This document shows positions 33,430 through 41,257 of a stretch of DNA of 64,000 nt, piece by piece. Below the pieces are notes generated by a model. It was not told the origin of the DNA. It did not search any database and was given only the letters and a program-made list of their open reading frames with translations. This DNA comes from Leadbetterella lacustris (GTDB lineage: Bacteria; Bacteroidota; Bacteroidia; Cytophagales; Spirosomataceae), in NCBI GenBank assembly GCA_965234335.1, contig OZ248426.1, positions 134,318 to 198,317 of the forward strand. Direction: 5' to 3'. Positions within the stretch are counted from its first letter, which is position 1; every line of letters starts with the position of its first letter. A program made the translations under genes and the position numbers.

Positions 33430-34983
33430 ATGAGAAGAAGAAATTTTATAAAAAACACGGTTTTAGGTGCTTTGACGCCCACGTTTTTGAATAATCAAAA
33501 TCTCTGGGCTAAGGGAAACATAGACCAAAAATTGCTTGAAAACGATAACGTTTTGGTAGTAATTCAGCTAAATGGTGGAAATGATGGATTGAATACTGTA
33601 ATTCCGATAAATCAGTATAGTAACTACAAAAATGCTCGTTCAAATATAGCATTAGCCGAAAATAAAATATTGAAAGTTCCTCAAAGTGAATTGATTAGGT
33701 TACATCCATCACTTAAGAACTTGGCTGCTCTAATGAATGATGGGAAAGGCAACATAGTGCAAGATGTAGGTTATCCTAATCCCAATTTTTCGCATTTTAG
33801 GGCTACAGACATTTGGCATACCGCCTCTAGTTCTACTGAAGTATTAGAAAGTGGCTGGGCTGGACGGCTTTTGGCTCTCGACCATCCCAATTTTCCGGAA
33901 GGTTATCCCTCAGTCAAATATCCACACCCGCTTACCATACAGATTGGCTCGGTGGTTTCTACTGCTTTGCAAGGTCCCTTGTATAGTATGGGTATGTCGA
34001 TTTCTGACATCACAAATTTTTATAATTTGATAGAAAATGCTGATGAGCCCTTACCAAAAACACTTGCAGGTAAAGAGCTTGAATATTTAAGGCGGGTTTC
34101 AAAACAAACCAACAAATACTCAGAAACTATAAAAGCGGCGGCTTTGAAAGTAAGCCAACAAAAAGAATATCCAAATCTCAGTTTGGCAGCTCAACTCAAA
34201 ATTGTGGCTAGGTTGATTGCTGGTGGCCTAAAAACAAAGATTTACTACGTAAGACTCGGTGGATTTGACACCCATAGTGATCAGGTTGTGGCAAGTGATA
34301 CTAGCACAGGGTCTCATGCCACATTAATGGCAAATTTGGGAGATTCCATCAAGGCATTTCAAGACGACCTCAAGTTTTTGGGCGTTGCAGACAGAGTATT
34401 AGGTATGACTTATTCGGAATTTGGCAGAAGAATAAAATCAACGGCAAGCTTAGGGACCGATCATGGAGTTGCCGCACCCATGTTTTTTTTCGGAGAAAAA
34501 GTAAATCCAAGTTATTTTGGTAAACCTACTACAATAGCCGCAAGTGTTGGAAATAACGAAAATATACCTATGCAACACGACTTCAGGGCGGTATATGCTT
34601 CAATTATGAAATATTGGTTTTGTAGCAATTCTGTTGAAATGAAAAGTGTTTTGTTTCAAGATTTTGACACTATACCGCTAGTTACCGGAAGTGTTTGCGG
34701 TTATGTGACGAGTATTGAGCCTGAGTTGACAAATGCCCGTTTGAAAGTTTATCCTAATCCTGTTCAATACATTTTAAATCTAAGATTTATCTCTGAAGGC
34801 GGCCAAAATTCTATTCAATTGCTAGATATGAAAGGCACGGAGGTAATTCCTGAAATAGATGAAGAAATGGAGGCGGGGAGTCAAGAAATCACGCTAAATG
34901 TTAGCCACCTCAATTCTGGAATTTATTTGGCGAGATTTAGAAATAATGATTATCAGGAGGTTGTGAGGGTTTTGAAAAAGTAA
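33430..34983 (+). CDS. DUF1501 family protein with T9SS C-terminal sorting domain
   Basis: A 517-aa exported protein with a twin-arginine-like N-terminus (MRRRNFIKNTVLGALTP). The sulfatase-like DUF1501 core shows VIQLNGGNDGLNTVIP, HPSLKNLAALMNDGKG, YPNPNFSHFRATDIWHTA and GMTYSEFGRR. The last 75 residues (RLKVYPNPVQYILNL ... GIYLARFRNNDYQEVVRVL) are a type A T9SS sorting domain, so it is probably displayed on or secreted from the cell surface. It follows the DUF1800 gene by 3 bp and is likely its functional partner. Confidence 0.9.
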   Translation: MRRRNFIKNTVLGALTPTFLNNQNLWAKGNIDQKLLENDNVLVVIQLNGGNDGLNTVIPINQYSNYKNARSNIALAENKILKVPQSELIRLHPSLKNLAALMNDGKGNIVQDVGYPNPNFSHFRATDIWHTASSSTEVLESGWAGRLLALDHPNFPEGYPSVKYPHPLTIQIGSVVSTALQGPLYSMGMSISDITNFYNLIENADEPLPKTLAGKELEYLRRVSKQTNKYSETIKAAALKVSQQKEYPNLSLAAQLKIVARLIAGGLKTKIYYVRLGGFDTHSDQVVASDTSTGSHATLMANLGDSIKAFQDDLKFLGVADRVLGMTYSEFGRRIKSTASLGTDHGVAAPMFFFGEKVNPSYFGKPTTIAASVGNNENIPMQHDFRAVYASIMKYWFCSNSVEMKSVLFQDFDTIPLVTGSVCGYVTSIEPELTNARLKVYPNPVQYILNLRFISEGGQNSIQLLDMKGTEVIPEIDEEMEAGSQEITLNVSHLNSGIYLARFRNNDYQEVVRVLKK

Positions 34984-35075
34984 ATGGGTAAAAGGTAAAA
35001 CGATTTTCCGTGTTGTTTTCAGAAAATCTATAATCGGTTGCTTATAAACCTCCATTATAAATTTGGAAATGTCTG

Positions 35076-36593
35076 TTACTGTTTCGAAATGACCAAGGTA
35101 GTGATTGATTCTTTGGGTAAAACAAATCCCTTGCCGTTTGCTTTTTTGCTCTTCAAATTATCCTCACTAGAGGTTACATAAGCCCTAGTCCTTTGTTTTT
35201 TCCAAATATTTGGTATTTCTACAGACTGATTATTGGCATTATTTACCATCACCAATACCACTTGGTTTTTATCTTTATATGCCGATGTCAAAATTTCTTT
35301 GTTTTGAGATTCGACTTGTATTCTTTGCATATTTGGCCGTATAAATCTCGAAAAATTCCCCAAAGCCCAAAGCAATTTTGAGTCTAAAACATCCCCATCA
35401 AACTTCTGATTGTCATCTTCACCAAACTTGCCTTTGTTTGAAATATAAATTAAGCCGTCTTTATAGTCATTGGCACTAACTGAAAGCCACCAATGCCAAG
35501 CCGAAGCGTTGGAAAGCGTCAAATCGGCATGGATAACCTTAGCCACATAAAGAGCCGTTTTCATACCCAAGTCCATCTTGCTTCCATTGATTTCGCCAGC
35601 GTTGTCACCCAAAATACAATATTCTGATTGCCAGTAATTGATGTTATGTTTCTTTATTTTTTCCCCCAAATCCACTCTTTTCTTTACTAATTGGTAGTTG
35701 GGAGAAGTGGTGAAATAGCTATGGCCACAAATTATTTTCTCAACAGATTTCAGATTACCTATATAATTTGGACTGCTACTTTCGAAAAAATCAGCAATTT
35801 GGTTGTCTTGGTTTTCTTTTGTTCTGTTGGTTTCGGTTTTGTACAAATAATCAATCTGTGCAGTTTCAGCTAGTGTTAGTTTGGTTTTTAAGTTCCTTTC
35901 CTCAAGCTTCTCGTCTATTTTTCGGGTAGCCCAAGCCAAATCGGCATTGTTGATGGGTGTGCCCTCTTGCGAACCAAAGCCTGACTTAGATTTTGGCCCC
36001 CAATCCCACTGAGGCTCATTAAACGGACTCAAATAATCTAGCTGAAGTTTAGCAGAAACTTCAACTAAAAAATCCGTGAATTCGTCAATTTTGGTTTTAT
36101 CAAAATTCCAATCGCCTAACTTTCCGCTTGCTATAGACAAGCCATTTTTGGTAAACGGAACAGGTGCTGAATTCAAGAAACCTAAGGTAAAATCTACTTT
36201 ATGTCGTTTGGCGGCATCCAGAAACCATTGTTGTCCAGCTTGTTTAGTCCAATCGTATTTTCCATTTTCAAGAAAGCACTCTGCTCTTCGCCATTCGTTG
36301 GTAATCATGCTTTTGGTGCCTTGTTCGGTACTTCCCGCACCTATATTGAACCGCCACATCGACAAACCAATGCCCTTTGGATTTCCTGATTTATCCATTT
36401 CTTGGCTAAACAAAAGCTCAGCTATTTTTTCCCGTTTTTCAGTGGGATAATACTTGCCCAACATCTGCATCGACCAACAATCTGACGCACCAAAACTGTG
36501 CATGGTTTGGTAGATTACGGAAGTATCAATTGTTATTTTTTGGGCAAATGAAATATGACCTAAAAAAAGCGTCACGAAAGCCAGTTTTCTCAT
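35076..36593 (-). CDS. GH30-family glycoside hydrolase (endo-beta-1,6-galactanase-like)
   Basis: A secreted 505-aa hydrolase with an N-terminal signal peptide (FVTLFLGHISFA/Q). Landmarks of the GH30 (alpha/beta)8 barrel: MHSFGASDCWSMQMLGKYYP, GLSMWRFNIGAGS, LGFLNSAPVPFTKNG, acid/base Glu in DYLSPFNEPQWDWG (about 195), and the nucleophile Glu in INYWQSEYCILGD (about 322), ahead of a C-terminal beta-sandwich. Probable substrate is a beta-1,6-linked galactan or similar; this is inferred from the family subgroup. It lies convergent to the DUF1501 gene. Confidence 0.88.
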   Translation of the reverse strand: MRKLAFVTLFLGHISFAQKITIDTSVIYQTMHSFGASDCWSMQMLGKYYPTEKREKIAELLFSQEMDKSGNPKGIGLSMWRFNIGAGSTEQGTKSMITNEWRRAECFLENGKYDWTKQAGQQWFLDAAKRHKVDFTLGFLNSAPVPFTKNGLSIASGKLGDWNFDKTKIDEFTDFLVEVSAKLQLDYLSPFNEPQWDWGPKSKSGFGSQEGTPINNADLAWATRKIDEKLEERNLKTKLTLAETAQIDYLYKTETNRTKENQDNQIADFFESSSPNYIGNLKSVEKIICGHSYFTTSPNYQLVKKRVDLGEKIKKHNINYWQSEYCILGDNAGEINGSKMDLGMKTALYVAKVIHADLTLSNASAWHWWLSVSANDYKDGLIYISNKGKFGEDDNQKFDGDVLDSKLLWALGNFSRFIRPNMQRIQVESQNKEILTSAYKDKNQVVLVMVNNANNQSVEIPNIWKKQRTRAYVTSSEDNLKSKKANGKGFVLPKESITTLVISKQ

Positions 36594-36614
36594 TGGTTTT
36601 GGTAAATTAAGAAC

Positions 36615-37367
36615 CTAAATCTCGAATATTTTATTTCTTTCAAATGAATAATTCTCCTGCCTGCCCACATAGCCCAACTGATTGGTTATCAATTTAGTGC
36701 CATTGATTTCAAAGTCTGGAATATTACGATGACTGTGCCCGTAAACCCAGAAATCTATTTCTGAATCTGAAATAAAATCTGTTTTATCAACACAAAAAGC
36801 AGGATTAAGTATGCTGTTTTTGAATTCTTCAATGTTACAGTCGTTGCTTGGCAAATGATGAGAAACTACTACTTTTTTACCATCTCCTTTTACTTCTTGC
36901 TCAATAAATTTGCAACATTTCTCATGAATTTCGTTGAATTTTTTCACATCAAAGGTCTGCCTGTCATATTTAATATACTTAAAATCAGCCATTCCCATGG
37001 TAATGTCAATAATGTTTTTGTCAATTTTCGACCATAAAGTTGAGAAAATAAACTTCACACCCTTGACATCGACCGCTTTATTATTGAGCATAAAAACGTT
37101 GTCTTTTATTTTTACCTCAAAATCATCAAGGGTTTTAGAAATGTCGGAGCCATCATAATATTCGTGATTTCCTGGGATAAGATAAACAGCCTCAAATTCA
37201 TTAGAAACTTTGTTGATAAAGTCTAATGTCGTAAAATCTCTGCCCAGATAATTCGTATCTCCCGCAATTATCAAAATATCTCCCGAAGGCAAAATTGGGT
37301 TTTCCTTTAGCCAGTTTTTGTTGGCCGTAAATTCTAAATGAAGATCTGAACAGATTTGTACTTTCAT
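36615..37367 (-). CDS. Calcineurin-like metallophosphoesterase
   Basis: A 250-aa cytoplasmic phosphoesterase with the full metal-binding series: CSDLHLEF (Asp, His), IAGDTNYLG, IPGNHEYY, VVSHHLPS and VYGHSHRN. Substrate unknown; it may act on small phosphodiesters or cyclic nucleotides. It starts 22 bp before the GH30 gene on the same strand, perhaps as one unit, though the pairing makes no obvious metabolic sense. Confidence 0.93.
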   Translation of the reverse strand: MKVQICSDLHLEFTANKNWLKENPILPSGDILIIAGDTNYLGRDFTTLDFINKVSNEFEAVYLIPGNHEYYDGSDISKTLDDFEVKIKDNVFMLNNKAVDVKGVKFIFSTLWSKIDKNIIDITMGMADFKYIKYDRQTFDVKKFNEIHEKCCKFIEQEVKGDGKKVVVSHHLPSNDCNIEEFKNSILNPAFCVDKTDFISDSEIDFWVYGHSHRNIPDFEINGTKLITNQLGYVGRQENYSFERNKIFEI

Positions 37368-37385
37368 TTTTTTTCTTGTGTTTAT

Positions 37386-37540
37386 GTTTACCGCAAAGTC
37401 GGAAAGACGCTAGGCAATAATTGTTTCTTTGAATGCCTAAAAGTTAGTCAGGGATTTTTCACGTACTTATAGTTTACCGCAAAGTCGCTAGGAAATAATT
37501 GTTTCTCTATGTACCTAAAAAATTAGTCATGGATTTTATA
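37386..37540. repeat. Two direct copies of a 70-bp intergenic repeat
   Basis: Copies begin at 37386 and 37472 with GTTTACCGCAAAGTCG and continue with an AATAATTGTTTCT and a ...TTAGTCA.GGATTTT block. They belong to the CGCAAAG-containing intergenic repeats also seen at 53.9 kb and 62.1 kb. The remainder of the 37368-37838 interval holds nothing else I can identify except the operator-like site near the antitoxin. Confidence 0.7.
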
Positions 37541-37811
37541 TCTATTTCCTATTCAAAATAAAAATATTCTTTTCCCTTGTTTGTTGTGTTGCGTTCTCAC
37601 AAACTGGGAAGATATTTATCCCGAAATTTATGGATTTTTAGCGAGGAAATGGGCGGGGGAGTGGTTTTTGTTTTCGCTAGGTGGAAAGGAGTGATATTTT
37701 TTAATTTCATAGAATTAACCATATTTAATCAATTCCATTAATTGATGTTAGGTTAGGTACAAAAAATGGAGGGTTTTGTAAGAATATTCTTTTTGTTTTT
37801 TATTATTATTT

Positions 37812-37821
37812 GTAAATTTAC
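37812..37821. promoter_or_regulatory. Palindrome ahead of the PIN-module antitoxin gene
   Basis: GTAAATTTAC, a perfect 10-bp palindrome 17 bp before the antitoxin ATG at 37839. It is a plausible operator for autoregulation by the antitoxin complex; this is inference. Confidence 0.3.
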
Positions 37822-37838
37822 CTAAATGTTAAAATATT

Positions 37839-38066
37839 ATGACAGCACTATCAATTCAGAACAATGGTAATGAAATGTTCATTAGGATCGACAGGAATGG
37901 TTTTGATGAATCTTACCTCGTTTCTTTAGTAAAACGTTTGGAGTTGGAAGTTAAAGCAAAAGAAGCCGAAGTTTCTTCTGAAATAAGTAAAATAGCTGAT
38001 AAAATTAATACTGATTGGTGGAACAAAAATGGTGAAGATTTTCTGAAAGATGTTAAAAAGCGATGA
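37839..38066 (+). CDS. Probable antitoxin partner of a PIN-domain toxin
   Basis: A 75-aa acidic protein with a beta-strand-rich start (TALSIQNNGNEMFIRIDRNG) and a central helix (LVKRLELEVKAKEAEVSSEI). I do not recognise the family, but position and size, with a four-base ATGA overlap to the PIN toxin gene, make it the antitoxin. The frame is intact. Confidence 0.75.
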   Translation: MTALSIQNNGNEMFIRIDRNGFDESYLVSLVKRLELEVKAKEAEVSSEISKIADKINTDWWNKNGEDFLKDVKKR

Positions 38067-38473
38067 CGAAAAGTATTGTTGTTGATACGAATTTGATTTT
38101 TTCCGCATTACTTTCAAGTTCATCCTCAATTCGTGAGATTTTGTTTGATAAATCCATTCATTTTTATGCTCCCAATTTTATAATTTCTGAAGTATTTAAG
38201 CATCAAAGAAAAATGCTTAAATACACAAAATTGGCCGATGAGGAATTCTTCGACTATTTTAACTTGATTGTTGAAAACATCGATTTTGTGTCAATAGACC
38301 ATGTAAGCTCAGAAAGTAGACAGAAGGCTTATGAATTATGTTTTGATGTTGATCTTAAAGATATTCCTTTTGTTTCACTTTCTATAGAACTAAATGCTCC
38401 ACTTTGGACTGGTGATAACAAACTAAAGAAAGGCTTGGTAAGAAATGGATTTGAAGATTTCTTCGAACTATAA
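38063..38473 (+). CDS. PIN-domain toxin (VapC-like ribonuclease)
   Basis: A 136-aa predicted RNase. The first acidic residue is in VVDTNLIFSALLSSSSS, the second in FIISEVFKHQRK, and the last pair in DVDLKDIPFVSLSIELNAPLWTGDNKL, giving the full Asp/Glu cluster that binds metal in PIN nucleases. It overlaps the antitoxin gene by ATGA. This is the only intact toxin-antitoxin locus in the window. Confidence 0.9.
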   Translation: MTKSIVVDTNLIFSALLSSSSSIREILFDKSIHFYAPNFIISEVFKHQRKMLKYTKLADEEFFDYFNLIVENIDFVSIDHVSSESRQKAYELCFDVDLKDIPFVSLSIELNAPLWTGDNKLKKGLVRNGFEDFFEL

Positions 38474-38500
38474 TTATTTTTTTAAGATGTATTTCTGACT

Positions 38501-39043
38501 TTAGAATTCCAAAAACATCCTTTTTTCGGCTTTAGTTTTTTGCGGAAAAACAAAATTCATATTTTTGAAGGTTACATCATTAAATTGGTTTATTCCCGAT
38601 TTTGGATATGGGGTATCACATGTACAACAATTACCCAAACTAACATACAGGATACCATATTTATTTGGTTCTTCATTTAATTTATATGCCTGTTGAACAC
38701 TATTTAGACCATATTTCACAATAATTATATGTTTGCTAGACTCGTTTAGTTTTTGCGATATTTGTTTTAGTCGTTGGTAAAGTGAAAATAGAACTGTTGA
38801 ATAATCAGGCAAGGATTGCAATACTTCCAAAGCCAAAATGCAGTTCATTGCGTTGCTGAAATTAATGCCTTCGTAATAATCCTTTTTCTCTAAAAATGAA
38901 ATAGAATCTAAACCTTCAAAGTTATACTGAAGAGTGTTTTTATAATTTTGAATATTAGCCAAGTAAATTGTAGAGTCTTGTGTATATCCTTTCATTGAAA
39001 ACGAAATCAGAAGAAGGATTGGAAGCAATAGTTTTGGTATCAT
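38501..39043 (-). CDS. Secreted hypothetical protein
   Basis: A 180-aa protein beginning at ATG 39043 with a clear signal peptide (LLLPILLLISFSMKGYT/Q); upstream codons up to 39205 are in frame but look non-coding. The mature part has alternating helices and a Cys pair GNCCTCDTPYPKSG near the C-terminus. I do not recognise the family. It lies next to the GC-rich segment that starts at about 39206. Confidence 0.6.
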   Translation of the reverse strand: MIPKLLLPILLLISFSMKGYTQDSTIYLANIQNYKNTLQYNFEGLDSISFLEKKDYYEGINFSNAMNCILALEVLQSLPDYSTVLFSLYQRLKQISQKLNESSKHIIIVKYGLNSVQQAYKLNEEPNKYGILYVSLGNCCTCDTPYPKSGINQFNDVTFKNMNFVFPQKTKAEKRMFLEF

Positions 39044-39205
39044 AAAACCGTTTTTTCGGATAAACTGTAAAATTCTACTTTTATTACAAAAAATAAAGTT
39101 GGGCTGGATAAATAGTGATGGTTCGAAGAATTCGGTGTTATAACCCATTCCGATAAAAGAGAACAAAAATAACCTAAAAAAATTTCTACAATTGTGATTT
39201 TTCAA

Positions 39206-39378
39206 TTACTTCACCTCCGCATGAGGGACAGAACGGCCTGTTTGAGCTCTTTTTGTGTGCCTGCCGATAGGCGGAACACAAAAAAGCGAGTAGTGATGGC
39301 CCGACCCCAGCTGCTGCGGGGATGCCTTTGGTTGGCGGTTTTGCTCAGCTGGGGGCATGCCCAAAATCGAATTTTCTT
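39206..39378. repeat. GC-rich segment with two hairpins
   Basis: Between two minus-strand genes. It holds a hairpin TTTTTTGTG.../...CACAAAAAA around GCCTGCCGATAGGCGG (about 39250-39286) and a second one CCCAGCTG/CAGCTGGG (39305-39355). GC content is clearly higher than in flanking DNA. It could be a dispersed non-coding element that also works as terminator for the DUF1501 gene. Confidence 0.55.
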
Positions 39379-40824
39379 TTAGCTCAAGATGCCTTTGACG
39401 ATGTGCCCGCTGACGTCGGTGAGGCGGAAGCGGCGGCCTTGGTATTTGTAAATGAGCTGCTCGTGGTCGATGCCCATGAGGTGCATGAGCGTGGCTTGGA
39501 AGTCATGCACATGTACGGGGTCTTTTATGATGTTGTAGCTGAAGTCGTCGGTTTGGCCATAGCTGAGGCCGGCTTTTACGCCTGCTCCGGCCATCCACAT
39601 GCTGAAACAGCGTGGGTGATGGTCGCGTCCGTAATCGTTTTTGGTGAGCTTGCCTTGTGAGTACACCGTACGACCAAATTCTCCTCCCCACACGACGAGG
39701 GTATCTTCGAGCATGCCGCGGCGTTTGAGGTCGATGAGCAGTGCTGCCGTGGCTTGGTCGGTTTGTTTGCACTGTTGGGCTATGTTTTTGGGCAGGCCGC
39801 CGTGGTGGTCCCAGCCTTGGTGATAGAGCTGCACAAACCGCACGTCTTTTTCGAGAAGTTTACGGGCCAAGAGGCAATTGGCGGCAAAAGATCCTTTGTC
39901 GCGGCTGTCGGGTCCGTAAAGGTCAAATACTTCGTCTGGCTCGGTGCTGGTGTCCATCACCTCAGGCACGGAGGTTTGCATACGGTAGGCCATTTCGTAT
40001 TGGGCAATACGGGCATCTACTTCAGGGTCGGCCCAGTTTTCGTTCTGGAGTTGATTGAGCTGCGTGAGGTAGTCGAGCATCTGCTGTCGGTCGGGGCCAT
40101 CGTAACCCTCGGGATTGTTGAGAAACAGCACGGGGTCTTTTCCCGAGCGAAACTGTACGCCCTGATGCTCTGACGGCAAGAAGCCGTTGCCCCAAAGGCG
40201 GGCATAAAGCGGCTGGTCTTTAGATGCGTTTTTTGACACCAAGACAATGAAAGCAGGCAGATTTTGGTTTTCGGAACCTAGCCCATAAGACAACCACGAG
40301 CCAATGGAAGGCCGCCCTGGCAGTTGGTGACCCGTCTGGAAAAACGTAATGGCGGGGTCGTGGTTGATTTGTTCGGTATAGAGCGACTTGATGATACAGA
40401 GTTCGTCTACCACTTGAGCGGTGTACGGCAGCAGTTCAGATACCCAAGTTTTGTTTTTGCCGTGTTGGTTAAACTTATAAGCCGAAGGCACCACAGGCAA
40501 CACAGCCTGATTGGCACTCATACCCGTCAGACGTTGGCCTTTCCGGACGCTGTCGGGGAGGTCTTGGCCAAACATGTTGCTTAGTTTTGGCTTGTAGTCG
40601 AAGGTTTCGAACTGCGACGGGCCGCCCGCCATGAAAAGGTAAACTACCCGTTTGGCTTTTGGTGCTATGCTGGGCAATGCCGCAAGGAGGCTTTGCTCGA
40701 TGCTTTTGGCGTCGGAACTGTGTGCAAGCAAATTGCCCAGTGCGAATGCTCCGAGGCCAGAGGCTGTTTTCAAGAGGAAATTCCGTCTGTCAAGTTTTTG
40801 AGATATATTTTCTAGGTCTTTCAT
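39379..40824 (-). CDS. DUF1501 family protein (planctomycete-type), GC-rich
   Basis: A 481-aa exported protein with a twin-arginine signal (LDRRNFLLKTASGLGAFALG). The DUF1501 core is complete: RVVYLFMAGGPSQFETFDYKP, YHQGWDHHGGLPKNI, VVWGGEFGRTVYSQGK, GRDHHPRCFSMWMAGAGVKAG, VHDFQATLMHLMGIDHEQL. This is the companion of PSD1/PSCyt proteins in Planctomycetes and some Bacteroidota; the pair is thought to serve in polysaccharide use. I chose ATG 40824 (MKDLENISQK), not 40860. From about 40780 downward the GC content is much higher than in neighbours, and the opposite strand is full of accidental long open frames, both signs of foreign DNA. Confidence 0.9.
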   Translation of the reverse strand: MKDLENISQKLDRRNFLLKTASGLGAFALGNLLAHSSDAKSIEQSLLAALPSIAPKAKRVVYLFMAGGPSQFETFDYKPKLSNMFGQDLPDSVRKGQRLTGMSANQAVLPVVPSAYKFNQHGKNKTWVSELLPYTAQVVDELCIIKSLYTEQINHDPAITFFQTGHQLPGRPSIGSWLSYGLGSENQNLPAFIVLVSKNASKDQPLYARLWGNGFLPSEHQGVQFRSGKDPVLFLNNPEGYDGPDRQQMLDYLTQLNQLQNENWADPEVDARIAQYEMAYRMQTSVPEVMDTSTEPDEVFDLYGPDSRDKGSFAANCLLARKLLEKDVRFVQLYHQGWDHHGGLPKNIAQQCKQTDQATAALLIDLKRRGMLEDTLVVWGGEFGRTVYSQGKLTKNDYGRDHHPRCFSMWMAGAGVKAGLSYGQTDDFSYNIIKDPVHVHDFQATLMHLMGIDHEQLIYKYQGRRFRLTDVSGHIVKGILS

Positions 40825-40837
40825 TTCTGTTTTGTGT

Positions 40838-41255
40838 TTTTTTTTGAACACCGATGACACGGATGTGACACGGATTTTACTGATTTTTTAATAATTTAAA
40901 TATTTATCCTTGTTTATCAGTTAAATCTGTGTTCCAATTTGCTTTGTGTTTATTTTTGAACACTGATGACACGGATGTGACACGGATTTTATTGATTTTC
41001 AATAATTTAAATATTTATCCTTGTTTATCAGTTAAATCTGTATTCCAATTTGCTTTGTGTTTACTTTTGAACACTGACGACACGGATGTGACACTGATTT
41101 TACTGATTTTTTAATAATTTTAATATTTATCGGTTTTTATCTGTTTTGTCTGTGTGACAGCCGAGGCTTTCATCTTTGATTCAAAAAATACTAATCTGTT
41201 TTAAAAATTTATCCGTGTTTATCAGTTCAATCCGTATCATCTGTGTTCCAAAAAA
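40838..41255. repeat. Three and a half tandem copies of a 112-bp repeat
   Basis: Units start near 40846, 40958 and 41069 with TTGAACAC(C/T)GATGACACGG and contain GATTTTACTGATTTTTTAAT, a TTTATCCTTGTTTATCAG block and TTCCAATTTGCTTTGTG. The periods are 112 and 111 bp; a further decayed copy reaches 41255. The array lies between the DUF1501 gene and the PSD1 gene, which are on the same strand. Confidence 0.9.
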
Positions 41256-41257
41256 AT

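Noticed and set aside
37386..37540. Possible riboswitch or small RNA
   Set aside because: The two copies are plain direct repeats of a dispersed family and do not form a conserved fold I can recognise.
39194..40847. Several long plus-strand open frames across the DUF1501 gene
   Set aside because: They mirror the GC-rich minus-strand gene and carry no recognisable motifs; they come from base composition.
40929..41114. 61-codon plus-strand frame
   Set aside because: It consists of the 112-bp tandem repeats and encodes a repeated peptide by chance.
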